Made by a program: the position numbers and the translations under genes
Assembly (NCBI RefSeq): GCF_001657475.1
Contig: NZ_LXEY01000021.1
Location: forward strand, 1 to 64,000
DNA length: 64,000 nt
Direction: 5' to 3'
Source of the DNA: Enteractinococcus helveticum
Lineage (GTDB): Bacteria > Actinomycetota > Actinomycetes > Actinomycetales > Micrococcaceae
In this document: positions 42,588 through 51,662 of the stretch, one piece after another
Layout of the letters: each line of letters starts with the position of its first letter
How positions within the stretch are numbered: the stretch's first letter is position 1
Notes under the pieces: generated by a model
What the model saw: the letters and a program-made list of their open reading frames with translations, nothing else
Database searches by the model: none
What the model was told of the DNA's origin: nothing

Positions 42588-44620
42588 TGCCGTTAAAACA
42601 AAAAGATCTACGAATCGATCAGGACGAACTCCAGGAACTCCTGTTCGGCCCGTGGGCCGATGATCGTCGTCAGATGCGAAAAATGATGGCAGAACCAGTT
42701 TTTCATCATCAATTCAATCTGACGAAGGAAGACCACCGTGAACTAACACTGAACCAGTTGAAAGAGCTGGCTGCACGTAAGATCATTGGCAAGGCATATC
42801 CCAAGGAGTTCGGCGGACAAGAAAATCCCGGCGGAAATGTCGCGGGCTTTGCCGAAATGTTCCACGCCCACCCGTCCATGCAGATCAAAGCTGGCGTGCA
42901 ATGGGGGCTCTTTGGGTCCGCGATCTTAGCTTTAGGCAATGCGGAGCAGCACAAAAAATGGTTGCCCGGGGTGCTGAGTCTTGAACTACCAGGGGTCTAT
43001 GCCATGACAGAAATCGGACATGGTTCTGATGTCGGCAACATTGACACCACCGCCACGTATATTCCAGAAGACGATGCCTTTGAAATTCATACCCCGTTCA
43101 AAGCTGCCTGGAAAGAATTTCTAGGTAACGCTGCCTTGCACGGCAAAGCCGCTGTGGTGTTTGCGCAATTGATCACCAAAAACGTCAACTATGGTGTACA
43201 CGCATTCTTCGTGCCCCTGCGTGACGATGACGGCAACTTCCTGCCCGGTGTTGGTGGCGAAGATGACGGATACAAGGGCGGGCTCAATGGCATCGATAAC
43301 GGTCGACTACATTTCACACACGTAAAAATCCCCCGCACGAATCTTCTCAATAAGCTCGGCAATGTTAATGAAAATGGGGAGTACACGACGTCGATTCCTT
43401 CATCGGGCCGCCGGTTCTTCACCATGCTGGGGGCGCTCGTCCAAGGGCGTGTCTCCCTCGCTACCACTTCGGCTAATGCCTCGGCATTAGCCCTGACAGG
43501 TGCCATCACTTACGGCAATCAGCGTCGACAGTTTAATGCCGCCTCCGATATCGAAGAACAAGTCCTACTGGATTACGGGTTACACCAGCGTCGCTTGATC
43601 GATCGTTTAGCGCGCACCTACGCCGATATTTTCACCACCAATGAATTGCTGGTGAAATTCCATGAAGTGTTCTCCGGTGACGACGATACCGATGAAAACC
43701 GCCAGGAACTTGAAACACTGGCAGCTGGGATAAAAGCTATCACAACCTGGAATGCACTGGACGTCTATCAGGAAGCCCGTGAAGCTACCGGTGGGGCAGG
43801 ATACATTGCCTCGAAAAACCGCTTCAACGCATTGCGGGATGATCTTGATATTTACACCACGTTTGAAGGCGATAACAACGTGCTATTGCAACTTGTCGGT
43901 CGTCGCCTGCTGGGAGATTATTCCAAAGAATTTTCCACCCCGTCGTTTAAAGTGCTCACGAAATACGTTGCCGAGCGCGCTGAATCCAGCCTGTATGAAC
44001 GTTCCGGGTTACGCCGCGTGGTCCAGCAAGTCTCTGATGTGGGCTCCGAACGTCGTTCCGCTGCTTGGCTCAAAGACACCGAGGTGCAACGCAGTCTGTT
44101 CACCGACCGAGTTCGCACGCAAATCGCAGAGGTCGCTGAAGTACTGCGCCCGGTGGCCAAAGCACCCCAAGCCGAACAGGCCCGGGTGTTCAATGAAAAC
44201 CAGTACGATCTGATAAAAGCGGCCAAATCCTATGCACAGCTGCTGCAATGGGAAGCCTTCACTACGGCACTGGAGACTATCGAAGACCGGGAAACCAAGA
44301 AGGTCATGACGTGGATGCGTGACCTATTCGCATTGTCTACGATCGAACAAGATCTTGGATGGTTCATCGAATACGGTCAGATCTCACAACAACGAGCCAA
44401 GACGCTTCGTCAGTACACCAACCGGTTAGCTGCCCGACTAAGACCACATGCTCAAGATCTCGTTGATTCCTTTGGCTACAACCAACACCATTTGAGGATG
44501 GATATTACCTCTGGTTCAGAACAGGAACGCCAAGAAGAAGCCGCCGAATATTACCGACGCTTACGTGCCTCCGGTGAAGCACCAATTCCCGAAAAAGTAC
44601 ACCGTGCACGACAAGGCTAA
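42587..44620 (+). CDS. Acyl-CoA dehydrogenase/oxidase family flavoprotein, long form
   Basis: Catalyses the first oxidation of beta-oxidation. At 677 residues it is longer than a normal acyl-CoA dehydrogenase and resembles acyl-CoA oxidase in layout. Landmarks are the central beta domain with GVYAMTEIGHGSDVGNIDTT, FKAAWKEFLGNAALHGKAAV, a helical domain with EATGGAGYIASKNRF and TTFEGDNNVLLQLVGRRLL holding the likely catalytic Glu, and an additional C-terminal helical domain of about 200 residues. GTG start after AGGAGG, overlapping the tetR stop. It ends at a long hairpin. Confidence 0.9.
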   Translation: MPLKQKDLRIDQDELQELLFGPWADDRRQMRKMMAEPVFHHQFNLTKEDHRELTLNQLKELAARKIIGKAYPKEFGGQENPGGNVAGFAEMFHAHPSMQIKAGVQWGLFGSAILALGNAEQHKKWLPGVLSLELPGVYAMTEIGHGSDVGNIDTTATYIPEDDAFEIHTPFKAAWKEFLGNAALHGKAAVVFAQLITKNVNYGVHAFFVPLRDDDGNFLPGVGGEDDGYKGGLNGIDNGRLHFTHVKIPRTNLLNKLGNVNENGEYTTSIPSSGRRFFTMLGALVQGRVSLATTSANASALALTGAITYGNQRRQFNAASDIEEQVLLDYGLHQRRLIDRLARTYADIFTTNELLVKFHEVFSGDDDTDENRQELETLAAGIKAITTWNALDVYQEAREATGGAGYIASKNRFNALRDDLDIYTTFEGDNNVLLQLVGRRLLGDYSKEFSTPSFKVLTKYVAERAESSLYERSGLRRVVQQVSDVGSERRSAAWLKDTEVQRSLFTDRVRTQIAEVAEVLRPVAKAPQAEQARVFNENQYDLIKAAKSYAQLLQWEAFTTALETIEDRETKKVMTWMRDLFALSTIEQDLGWFIEYGQISQQRAKTLRQYTNRLAARLRPHAQDLVDSFGYNQHHLRMDITSGSEQERQEEAAEYYRRLRASGEAPIPEKVHRARQG

Positions 44621-44642
44621 GCATCAAAAACAATAGCAACTG

Positions 44643-44688
44643 TTCAGCGTGCTGTTGATACTCAAGTATCAACAGCACGCTGAAATTT
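44643..44688 (+). terminator. Long perfect hairpin after the acyl-CoA dehydrogenase gene
   Basis: TTCAGCGTGCTGTTGATAC and GTATCAACAGCACGCTGAA form a perfect 19-base stem with a TCAA loop, followed by ATTTT. Confidence 0.85.
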
Positions 44689-44771
44689 TGTGCCGACACT
44701 CCCCAGGCCACCAGCCGACCCCGAGCGTTGCAGATTCCCAGTGCTGCCTCACCGATGATTGAATAAGGATC

Positions 44772-47405
44772 ATGTCTACTACCCCACTGCTGAATGATGA
44801 ACGACTCACACGCGATGAGGCGTATGCCCGTGCAGAGCTCATCACGATCAGCGACTATGAGATTGAACTAGACCTCTCGAACGCGATGGTGCTGGATGAA
44901 CCGACCTATCCGGTAACTACCACGCTACGGTTTACCGCCGCCACACCCGGAGAGGATACATTCCTGAACTACCTGGGTGACTCAGTAGAGTCCGTTGTGA
45001 TCAATGGGGTATCTCACCAGGTCGATCAGATTGCCGGAACAGCGCGCATATTGATTCCAAACGTCGCTGGGGAAAATGAAGTCGTCATCCGCTCTCACAG
45101 TCGCTATTCGCATTCGGGCGAAGGACTCCATCGCTTCGTGGACCCGGTGGATGGTCAGGTATATCTCTATTCCCAATTTGAGCCGGCAGACGCACGCCGA
45201 GTGTACCCAAATATGGAACAACCCGACCTCAAAGCCGTCTTTCACGTCACACTGATCGGTTCCGACACGTGGACGCTGGCGTCCAACGGACACGAAATCG
45301 GCCGAGAGGCCGTTGGCAGCGGGATCGACCGGGTGCGCTTTGCGCCAACACAGCCCATGTCCACTTATCTCACCACATTTCTGGCAGGACCCTACGCACG
45401 ATTCGAAAGTCACTGGGACAATTCCAACGACGTTGGACCAGTTCCGCTGCGCGTTTTTGCTCGTCAGTCCTTAGCTGAGCATGTGGACGCCGACGAACTC
45501 TTCAGACTGACTCAGCAGGGCCTGACCTGGTTCCACGAACAGTTTCAATATCCTTACCCCTGGGGTAAATACGATCAAGCCTTCGTTCCTGAATACAACC
45601 TCGGGGCAATGGAAAACCCGGGCTTGGTAACGTTCAACGAGTCCTATATCTTCACGTCCCAAGCAACCGTGTCTCAACACATGGCCAGAGCGACAACGTT
45701 GATGCATGAAATGTCACACATGTGGTTTGGCAACCTGGCCACCATGAAATGGTGGGACGATCTGTGGCTCAAAGAATCCTTTGCCGATTTCTTTGGCACT
45801 AAAGCAGTCGCCGATGCTACCGACCTCCCTGGGGCGTGGCAGTCATTTGCGCATCAGCGTAAAGCCTGGGCATATGTGCAAGATTCTTATCCCACGACAC
45901 ACCCAATCGTGGCCGACATCGTCGATCTTGAAGCAGCTCGCCAGAACTTTGACGGCATTACCTACGCCAAGGGTGCGGCCGTCATCAAACAGCTCTTTCA
46001 CTATGTGGGAGAAGCAGCATTTCTGAAGGCTTGTCGAACGTATTTTGAACGCTTTGCGTTCTCAACCGCCCAGCTCAAAGATTTCTTGACCATTCTTGAA
46101 GAAGCATCTCATCGCAACCTGAAACAGTGGGCACCTGACTGGTTACAGACCTCGGGCCCGGCAACATTGTCAGCAACCGTGGCCGATGATGGCGTCGTCA
46201 CGATTCACCAAGATGCGATCGACCCACAAACGGGTAACGCCATTCTGCGCCCACACACGTTCTACATCGCGGCCTTGACCCTCAACGACGCCGATCAGCT
46301 CGTGGTCACCGATCAATCCCAGGTGGAACTTCCTGCTGGGTCGGCATCCGTAGTGGCAGACCAGTTCATCGTAGATAACTCAGTATCGCGGGTCGTGCTA
46401 GTCAACCACCATGATCACACGTATGCGCAAGTACAGTTGGATCAGGCGTCGCTTGAAGCCGTGACTACATATCCGATTATCGACACGGATTCGACTGCGG
46501 TCGCCACCGTCTGGTCGAGTGTGTGGACTATGGTGCGACACGCAAGCTTGCCAGCCGCAGATTTTATTGGTGCTGTTGCACGACTGAGTCACACCATCGA
46601 TGACGTTTCCATGCATGCCCGTGTGCTAGCCCAAGCAGTGACAGCGCTCAAAGAATTTGCGCCAACCTCACGGCGTACGCGACTAACCAAACAGCTCAGC
46701 ACCGCATTACTTGATGCATTGGTAGAACTTGAACCAGGCTCAGACCGACAACGTTCAGCGGCACGGGCATTGACCCAGTTAGGCATCGGCACGGAGGCCC
46801 TCGCACCAGAACTGACGTTCCTGTTGGCAAGCGATGAGACCTCTGAAATGTCTCCCGGGCTTCGCATTGATGATGAGATCCGATGGCTCCTGCTCGGTAG
46901 CTTGGCCTCGCTAGGTCGTATTAATCGGGTCCGTTTGGACCACGAGCTCGCCGCGTCACCGACAGCCACCAATGAGCTCTATCACCGGACGGCTGTGGCG
47001 GCCATGCCCGATCAGACGCAGCGCTGGAAGCTATGGCATCACGTCGTGACAGGGCAGGAACGTCACGGAGCAATGCTGTCGAATGCTCAACTTACCGCCA
47101 CCGCGCAGGGACTGAACTCCTCGGCCCCGGAATTTGTAGCGGGCCAACTGATGCCGCTTCTTGAAGGGCTCCTGGATATTTGGCAGTCCCGTTCCAATAA
47201 CCTGGCTTCCAGAACGATCAATGGGTTATTTCCGTTGCGTCATCAGCCGGTCAAAGGGGGCCCTGCGGCACAACACAATCACCCGGCGTTGGTAAATATT
47301 GACGCCTGGTTGGCCCAATATCAGGACGCTCCGGCAGCGTTGCGCCGAATCGTTATCGAACGTCGTGCCGACATTGCACTACGCCTAGCAGCTCAATCCA
47401 AGTAA
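44772..47405 (+). CDS. pepN: Aminopeptidase N (M1 family)
   Basis: Zinc metallopeptidase removing N-terminal amino acids from peptides. 877 residues, in the actinobacterial PepN range. The substrate-binding GAMEN is at 278-282 and the zinc motif HEMSH at 312-316, with the distal Glu in LWLKESFADFF. An N-terminal beta domain and a long C-terminal helical ERAP1-like domain complete it. ATG 44772 follows AAGGATC. It is monocistronic, between a strong terminator and the converging lplA. Confidence 0.96.
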   Translation: MSTTPLLNDERLTRDEAYARAELITISDYEIELDLSNAMVLDEPTYPVTTTLRFTAATPGEDTFLNYLGDSVESVVINGVSHQVDQIAGTARILIPNVAGENEVVIRSHSRYSHSGEGLHRFVDPVDGQVYLYSQFEPADARRVYPNMEQPDLKAVFHVTLIGSDTWTLASNGHEIGREAVGSGIDRVRFAPTQPMSTYLTTFLAGPYARFESHWDNSNDVGPVPLRVFARQSLAEHVDADELFRLTQQGLTWFHEQFQYPYPWGKYDQAFVPEYNLGAMENPGLVTFNESYIFTSQATVSQHMARATTLMHEMSHMWFGNLATMKWWDDLWLKESFADFFGTKAVADATDLPGAWQSFAHQRKAWAYVQDSYPTTHPIVADIVDLEAARQNFDGITYAKGAAVIKQLFHYVGEAAFLKACRTYFERFAFSTAQLKDFLTILEEASHRNLKQWAPDWLQTSGPATLSATVADDGVVTIHQDAIDPQTGNAILRPHTFYIAALTLNDADQLVVTDQSQVELPAGSASVVADQFIVDNSVSRVVLVNHHDHTYAQVQLDQASLEAVTTYPIIDTDSTAVATVWSSVWTMVRHASLPAADFIGAVARLSHTIDDVSMHARVLAQAVTALKEFAPTSRRTRLTKQLSTALLDALVELEPGSDRQRSAARALTQLGIGTEALAPELTFLLASDETSEMSPGLRIDDEIRWLLLGSLASLGRINRVRLDHELAASPTATNELYHRTAVAAMPDQTQRWKLWHHVVTGQERHGAMLSNAQLTATAQGLNSSAPEFVAGQLMPLLEGLLDIWQSRSNNLASRTINGLFPLRHQPVKGGPAAQHNHPALVNIDAWLAQYQDAPAALRRIVIERRADIALRLAAQSK

Positions 47406-47460
47406 TCCTGGAAACTTGATGAGGTGAGATCCGGCAACATTGCCAGTTCCCACCTCGCTG

Positions 47461-48549
47461 TTATGGCACGCGGTGAATCCATTCGTGAGTTTTGAACTTC
47501 TGCTCCGCTAACGCCTCTGCACGAGCTAGCTCATCGGCAGTGACTTCACGTGTTGTGGCAGCATAGCGCTTTTGAAAGGTATCGATCATGATGTCCCAGA
47601 TATCTTCCCGGTTTAAACCGGTTTGACGCCGTAGTGGGTCAACTCTGGATTGCGCTGAAGTAATACCTTTGTCAGAAATTTTCTCACGACCAATGCGTAA
47701 GACCTCGGTCATCTTCTGCGCGTCAATGTCATACGACATCGTCACATGGTGCAGCATCGTGCCAGACGCCAGGCGCTTCTGGGCTGCTCCCCCGATCTTG
47801 CCTTCAGGAGTCGAAATGTCATTGAGGGGTTCGTAAAAGGCTTTCACATTCATACGCTGAAGTGCCTCCATAACCCACGCATCGAGAAATGGGTAGGAGT
47901 CTGAGAAACTCATGCCATCAACGAGTGAGGTCGGAGTATAGAGCGAATACGTGACGGCGTTGTCTGCTTCCATAAACATCGCTCCGCCTCCGGAGATGCG
48001 ACGAGCGACTTTGATGTCGTGCTTCTCAACGGCCTCTGCATCGATTTCGTTGCTATAACTCTGAAACGATCCGATGATCACGGACGGATCGGACAGCGGC
48101 CAACGCCAGAGGCGCATTGCAGGGTTTGCGCGGCCTGCCCCGACGTCTTCGGTCAAGATTTGGTCGAGCGCTACTTGAGTATAGATAGGGATTTCCATGG
48201 GCAGGAGAATTTCCCATTCGTGGTCGTCCCAGCGGGTTGCGAAACCGGTTGCGCGGCGCACGGCCGTTGCGACTGCGTGGGCGTCAAAACCGAACATGAC
48301 AACTGATTCATCAACTGCGTGGTCGATGGCCCCGGCGATGGTGCTGTGGCTCGAATCGAATCTCAAGCCGATCAGCGCTTGGTTAATATCATTGAGCGCC
48401 TCGTCGGGCTCTAGGAAAAAATCACCATTAATATTTGCTCGAGTGATCTTGCCGTCGGTTACATCGAGATCGGCGATGACTAATTTGCCACCTGGAACTT
48501 TGAATTCACCATGGAGTTGTTTACCATCAACAGTGTCTTGAGCAGTCAT
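47461..48549 (-). CDS. lplA: Lipoate-protein ligase A, with accessory domain first
   Basis: Attaches lipoate to 2-oxoacid dehydrogenase and glycine-cleavage proteins through lipoyl-AMP. In this 362-residue protein the accessory domain (VPGGKLVIADLDVTDGKITR..., about 1-95) precedes the catalytic domain, the reverse of the E. coli order. Catalytic landmarks are MRLWRWPLSDPSVIIGSFQS, the Gly-rich ARRISGGGAMFMEADNAV and the adenylate-binding Lys in GKIGGAAQKRLASGTMLHH. The accessory part starting with an LplB-like sequence suggests fusion of a separately encoded partner. It converges on pepN. Confidence 0.9.
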   Translation of the reverse strand: MTAQDTVDGKQLHGEFKVPGGKLVIADLDVTDGKITRANINGDFFLEPDEALNDINQALIGLRFDSSHSTIAGAIDHAVDESVVMFGFDAHAVATAVRRATGFATRWDDHEWEILLPMEIPIYTQVALDQILTEDVGAGRANPAMRLWRWPLSDPSVIIGSFQSYSNEIDAEAVEKHDIKVARRISGGGAMFMEADNAVTYSLYTPTSLVDGMSFSDSYPFLDAWVMEALQRMNVKAFYEPLNDISTPEGKIGGAAQKRLASGTMLHHVTMSYDIDAQKMTEVLRIGREKISDKGITSAQSRVDPLRRQTGLNREDIWDIMIDTFQKRYAATTREVTADELARAEALAEQKFKTHEWIHRVP

Positions 48550-48695
48550 GGTTCTACCTTACTCGTAGGACCAACCCGTCGGTGTAGGTGCTTCACACAA
48601 CTGGCGGAATGTTGTCATCAGTGAAATCTGTCCCAAACGCAGTCAATTGGTGTCGTCAGGCTCACGTTGGGAGCACGAGAACTGTTTGTTCCAGC

Positions 48696-48701
48696 TAGGC
48701 T
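48696..48701 (+). promoter_or_regulatory. Candidate -10 of the 48709 gene (leaderless)
   Basis: TAGGCT followed by seven bases and ATG 48709. No ribosome binding site. It would drive the membrane-protein gene and the FUSC gene behind it. Confidence 0.45.
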
Positions 48702-48708
48702 AGTTACT

Positions 48709-49260
48709 ATGGGAAAATCACAGCCAGCTGTGCCAACTGGGTGGCATAAATTCGCAATTTCCGGCGGATGGGTCGGAACCTTTCTTCTTGCCGCCTGGAT
48801 TCTCGTTCCTCGACTCGTAATCGGCACAACGGTACCGATTGCTTGGGTTGTCACTATCAGCTTGCCCTTGATTCTTATGGCAATTGGATGTGTGACGCTA
48901 GGTGTTCCTGCGTCACGTGGCATGGTTCCAACGAAACGATCAGTCGCTTGGCTCTGGTTCGCATTTTTCTGGGCGTTTATTGTGGGCCTGTTCCTACCAG
49001 ATAGCACGATCTTTTCAGCCGGCAGTCCGGACCACGCCACTGCCCTGGTTGCAGTCTTATTTGGACCAGGTTGGGAAGGTGCAGGCTCGGCGATTGCGAA
49101 CCCCGCAGCCATTCTGATGACAATCTCCGGCATCATCGGCGCAGTATTTTCTTTATTGGATTCAAGAGAGGGTGGGCCCATCCGAACTGAAGATGAAGAT
49201 GATTTCCAAGGGCAGGGCTACTTCACGATTCTAGGAGACGACGAGTATTACCAGCAGTAA
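48709..49260 (+). CDS. Unassigned membrane protein, probable partner of the FUSC gene
   Basis: About 183 residues with four or five hydrophobic segments: GGWVGTFLLAAWILVPRLV, PIAWVVTISLPLILMAIGC, SVAWLWFAFFWAFIVGLFLP, an Ala/Gly-rich stretch and AILMTISGIIGAVFSLL. It has an acidic C-terminal tail (RTEDEDDFQGQGYF...). I do not recognise the family. ATG 48709 is preferred to an upstream in-frame ATG at 48667 because a TAGGCT box sits seven bases before it. The FUSC gene overlaps or follows its end directly, so the two probably act together. Confidence 0.7.
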   Translation: MGKSQPAVPTGWHKFAISGGWVGTFLLAAWILVPRLVIGTTVPIAWVVTISLPLILMAIGCVTLGVPASRGMVPTKRSVAWLWFAFFWAFIVGLFLPDSTIFSAGSPDHATALVAVLFGPGWEGAGSAIANPAAILMTISGIIGAVFSLLDSREGGPIRTEDEDDFQGQGYFTILGDDEYYQQ

Positions 49261-50311
49261 CACGAATTGGTTTGGACCAGAGACCTCGCCGATACGCAAA
49301 ATTCGCAAAGCAGCGCTCTCTTTTGGTCCACACGCTGGTGCTCACCGGGTCGCGTTACGGGCAGCCATCTCGATCGCAGTGCCGCTGCTCATATTGTTCT
49401 GGCTGGACCGGATGGACCTGTCCATTTATGCGTCCTTTGGTTCGCTAACCTCCCTCTACGGTCGTTTCCATTACTATGGTGACCGCCTTCGTATGCAACT
49501 GGGCGCCGGGCTGGTGTTCATTAGTGTGATGCTCATTGGCACCCTGCTGGCGATATTCGACGCGCAGATCACCGTACGAATCATGGTGGTTGCCCTCATC
49601 GCGACATTAGTCACGGGCATTGCCATCGGTTTTCGGTGGCATCCCGGTGGCGCGACCTTTGCCGTATTTGCAGCAGGCGCTGTAGCAACCATCCCGGCCA
49701 CCTGGATCAATTTTGCCCAAGTACTCATCGTGGCCAGCTCTGCGGTGCTATTCAGTCTCGCCTTGACCGCGACCCTTGGTCTGCTTCGCACCCGCAGCTT
49801 CGCGAAGGTATTTCGCCCACTAAACAAGGCCGTCTTCCAAGGTGCATGGTCCGTGCCCGTCACCGTGGGTGTTGGCGCCCTATTGGCTGGACTGATCGGC
49901 CAAACCTTTGATAATGATCACTGGTATTGGGCGATGGTTGCAGCCAGCGTTGTGCTGGCAGGAGCGGCAACCACTCACCGCATCACTCGCAGTATGCAGC
50001 GTTTCACAGGCACCACGCTGGGTGTTTTAGTGGCTGCACTCTTCCTGTCGCTAGAAATGCCAACCCTGGCTCTCATTGCGGTCATCATAGTGCTCCAAGC
50101 TGCAGCCGAGCTGTTGATTGGTCGCAATTACGGCGTTGCGATGTTAGTCGTGACGCCTTTAGCGTTGTTAATGATTAGTTTGGCCAATCCAATCGATCCA
50201 TCGGTGCTGGTGGCTGATCGCGTATTCGAGACGTTTATCGGTTCGCTGGTGGGAACGGTTATCGCGTTTGTCTCGGCACGCATGCGCACCGAACGTGTCG
50301 ACGACGCGTAG
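49247..50311 (+). CDS. FUSC family transporter-like membrane protein
   Basis: FUSC proteins are relatives of aromatic acid exporter and fusaric-acid resistance pumps. The protein has about ten membrane helices, starting SFGPHAGAHRVALRAAISIAV and SIYASFGSLTSLYGRFHYY, and a second similar half after GAWSVPVTVGVGALLAG. The usual start codons give only GTG 49379, which would remove the conserved AGAHRVALRAA segment and part of helix 1. In the same frame an ATT at 49247 has AGGAG nine bases upstream and overlaps the previous gene by 14 bases; I use it, as a rare start. Alternatives are GTG 49379 or ATA 49292. Confidence 0.75.
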   Translation: MTSSNTNWFGPETSPIRKIRKAALSFGPHAGAHRVALRAAISIAVPLLILFWLDRMDLSIYASFGSLTSLYGRFHYYGDRLRMQLGAGLVFISVMLIGTLLAIFDAQITVRIMVVALIATLVTGIAIGFRWHPGGATFAVFAAGAVATIPATWINFAQVLIVASSAVLFSLALTATLGLLRTRSFAKVFRPLNKAVFQGAWSVPVTVGVGALLAGLIGQTFDNDHWYWAMVAASVVLAGAATTHRITRSMQRFTGTTLGVLVAALFLSLEMPTLALIAVIIVLQAAAELLIGRNYGVAMLVVTPLALLMISLANPIDPSVLVADRVFETFIGSLVGTVIAFVSARMRTERVDDA

Positions 50312-50330
50312 ATCTGGACTCACAAACAAA

Positions 50331-50359
50331 ACAGCGCCACACGTTATGTGCGGCGCTGT
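50331..50359 (-). terminator. Terminator of rpmE2
   Basis: ACAGCGCC and GGCGCTGT form an eight-base stem. Read on the minus strand it is followed by TTTTGTTTG, a good terminator for rpmE2; it may also stop the converging FUSC transcript. Confidence 0.8.
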
Positions 50360-50390
50360 CGTAAAGCTTATTGAAAGAAGTACCCGGTGG

Positions 50391-50648
50391 TTACTTCTTG
50401 CCACCGAAGCCTTTGAAACGAGCGTTGAAGCGCTCAACACGGCCAGCGGTGTCCAAAATACGCTGCTTACCAGTGTAGAACGGGTGCGAAGCAGCAGAAA
50501 TTTCAACATCGATTACCGGGTAGGTGTTGCCGTCTTCCCACTCCGCGGTGCGTTCCGAAGTAGCGGTGGTACGGGTCAGTACACGTTCGCCTGATGCCAG
50601 GTCGTTGAAGATTACGTAGTTGTAATCAGGGTGAATATCTTGTTTCAT
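50391..50648 (-). CDS. rpmE2: Large-subunit ribosomal protein L31 type B
   Basis: Ribosomal protein of the large subunit. The 85-residue protein starts [16 protein letters not shown] and ends [18 protein letters not shown]-like. It lacks the CxxC zinc site of type A L31, so it is the zinc-free form that replaces type A when zinc is scarce. ATG 50648 follows AAGGAAC; readings starting eight codons earlier include the ribosome binding site and are rejected. Confidence 0.95.
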   Translation of the reverse strand: MKQDIHPDYNYVIFNDLASGERVLTRTTATSERTAEWEDGNTYPVIDVEISAASHPFYTGKQRILDTAGRVERFNARFKGFGGKK

Positions 50649-50708
50649 ACTAAGTTCCTTCGTTAGTGCCACTGGATTTTGCCAGCCGCACGAAGACTAA
50701 TTGACAAA

Positions 50709-50724
50709 TTGGTCTTTAGACCAA
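50709..50724 (-). promoter_or_regulatory. Palindrome in the rpmE2 upstream region (candidate operator)
   Basis: TTGGTCT-TT-AGACCAA, seven-base arms, lying 61 bases upstream of the rpmE2 start and next to a possible -10 (TTAGTCT on the minus strand at about 50693-50699). It does not look like the usual Zur box (TGAAAATNATTTTCA), so the regulator is unknown. Confidence 0.4.
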
Positions 50725-50813
50725 GGACTTATCTTACACGGTATCCGATGACCTAGCATCTTTTATCGGCTGCGCGTCGATAGTCACCAACGACGTAGCC
50801 AGCGGCGCCACCA

Positions 50814-51644
50814 CTAGCCATTGACGAGGGGCAGCACCATGTTGATGATCCCCGCAATTCCCACGATCACAATGACGGTGCGTAGGACATTGGGTTTGAT
50901 GCGTCGACCGATTCTGGCGCCGAGTGAGCCGCCGATCAGTGATGATACGGCGATGAGCAGTACGGCCGTCCAGTCGATACGATCGAAAGCGAAGAGCAGA
51001 TACCCTGTAGCCGCAATGAGGTTGACATCTAAAGACAACCAGGTCTTAATGGCGTTGGCGTGCACGAGAGTGCCGGTCGTCATAAAGACGCCCAAGATGC
51101 CCATCAGCAAGACGCCTTGCGCCGCGACGAAATATCCACCGTAAATACCCGTGAGAAACACGAGGATAAAGAGCGCAGGGGTGACTTGACCTGACGGCAA
51201 TGGCGAGACTTCTGGACTGACGGGTTCATCACCATCTGCCTGACGGCGTCGTCGAACCCATGCGTTAAGACGTGGCTGAAACACGACGAACAGGATCGCG
51301 AAGACGATGAGGATCGGTGCCGCGTACTCAAAGACGGTTGCGGGCAATTGCATCAACAGCGTGGCGCCGATGAGTCCACCGACCAGTGATCCCCACGTGA
51401 GTTTTCTGGCTATGGTACTGGCTTCACGAAGTTCGCGCCGATAGCCCCACGTTCCGGAAAACCCGGCTGCAACCAGGCCGATGGCATTAGACATTTGGGC
51501 GGTGACCGGTGGGAAGCCGACTGCCACGAGTGTGGGAAAGGTCACGAGTGTGCCGGAACCGACGACAGAGTTAATGGTTCCGGCCCAGAAGCCGGCCAGC
51601 AGCACAATGAGTACTTGCCACCACTCTAAACCCAGTAATTCCAT
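50814..51644 (-). CDS. Sulfite exporter TauE/SafE family membrane protein
   Basis: A 276-residue protein with about eight membrane helices in two repeats. Each half begins with the family's Gly-rich signature: GFWAGTINSVVGSGTLVTFP and LTGIYGGYFVAAQGVLLMGI. Such proteins move sulfite, sulfonates or other organosulfur anions; the substrate cannot be told. A polar insertion of about 25 residues lies in the central loop. It follows the ABC ATPase by 18 bases with AAGGAG before its ATG, so the two share a transcript, which is an unusual pairing as TauE proteins need no ATPase. Confidence 0.9.
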   Translation of the reverse strand: MELLGLEWWQVLIVLLAGFWAGTINSVVGSGTLVTFPTLVAVGFPPVTAQMSNAIGLVAAGFSGTWGYRRELREASTIARKLTWGSLVGGLIGATLLMQLPATVFEYAAPILIVFAILFVVFQPRLNAWVRRRRQADGDEPVSPEVSPLPSGQVTPALFILVFLTGIYGGYFVAAQGVLLMGILGVFMTTGTLVHANAIKTWLSLDVNLIAATGYLLFAFDRIDWTAVLLIAVSSLIGGSLGARIGRRIKPNVLRTVIVIVGIAGIINMVLPLVNG

Positions 51645-51662
51645 GGGTCTCCTTGAACGTGT

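Noticed and set aside
47421-47456. GAGGTG/CACCTC hairpin between pepN and lplA as a terminator
   Set aside because: Only six base pairs, a long loop and no T run; too weak to call.
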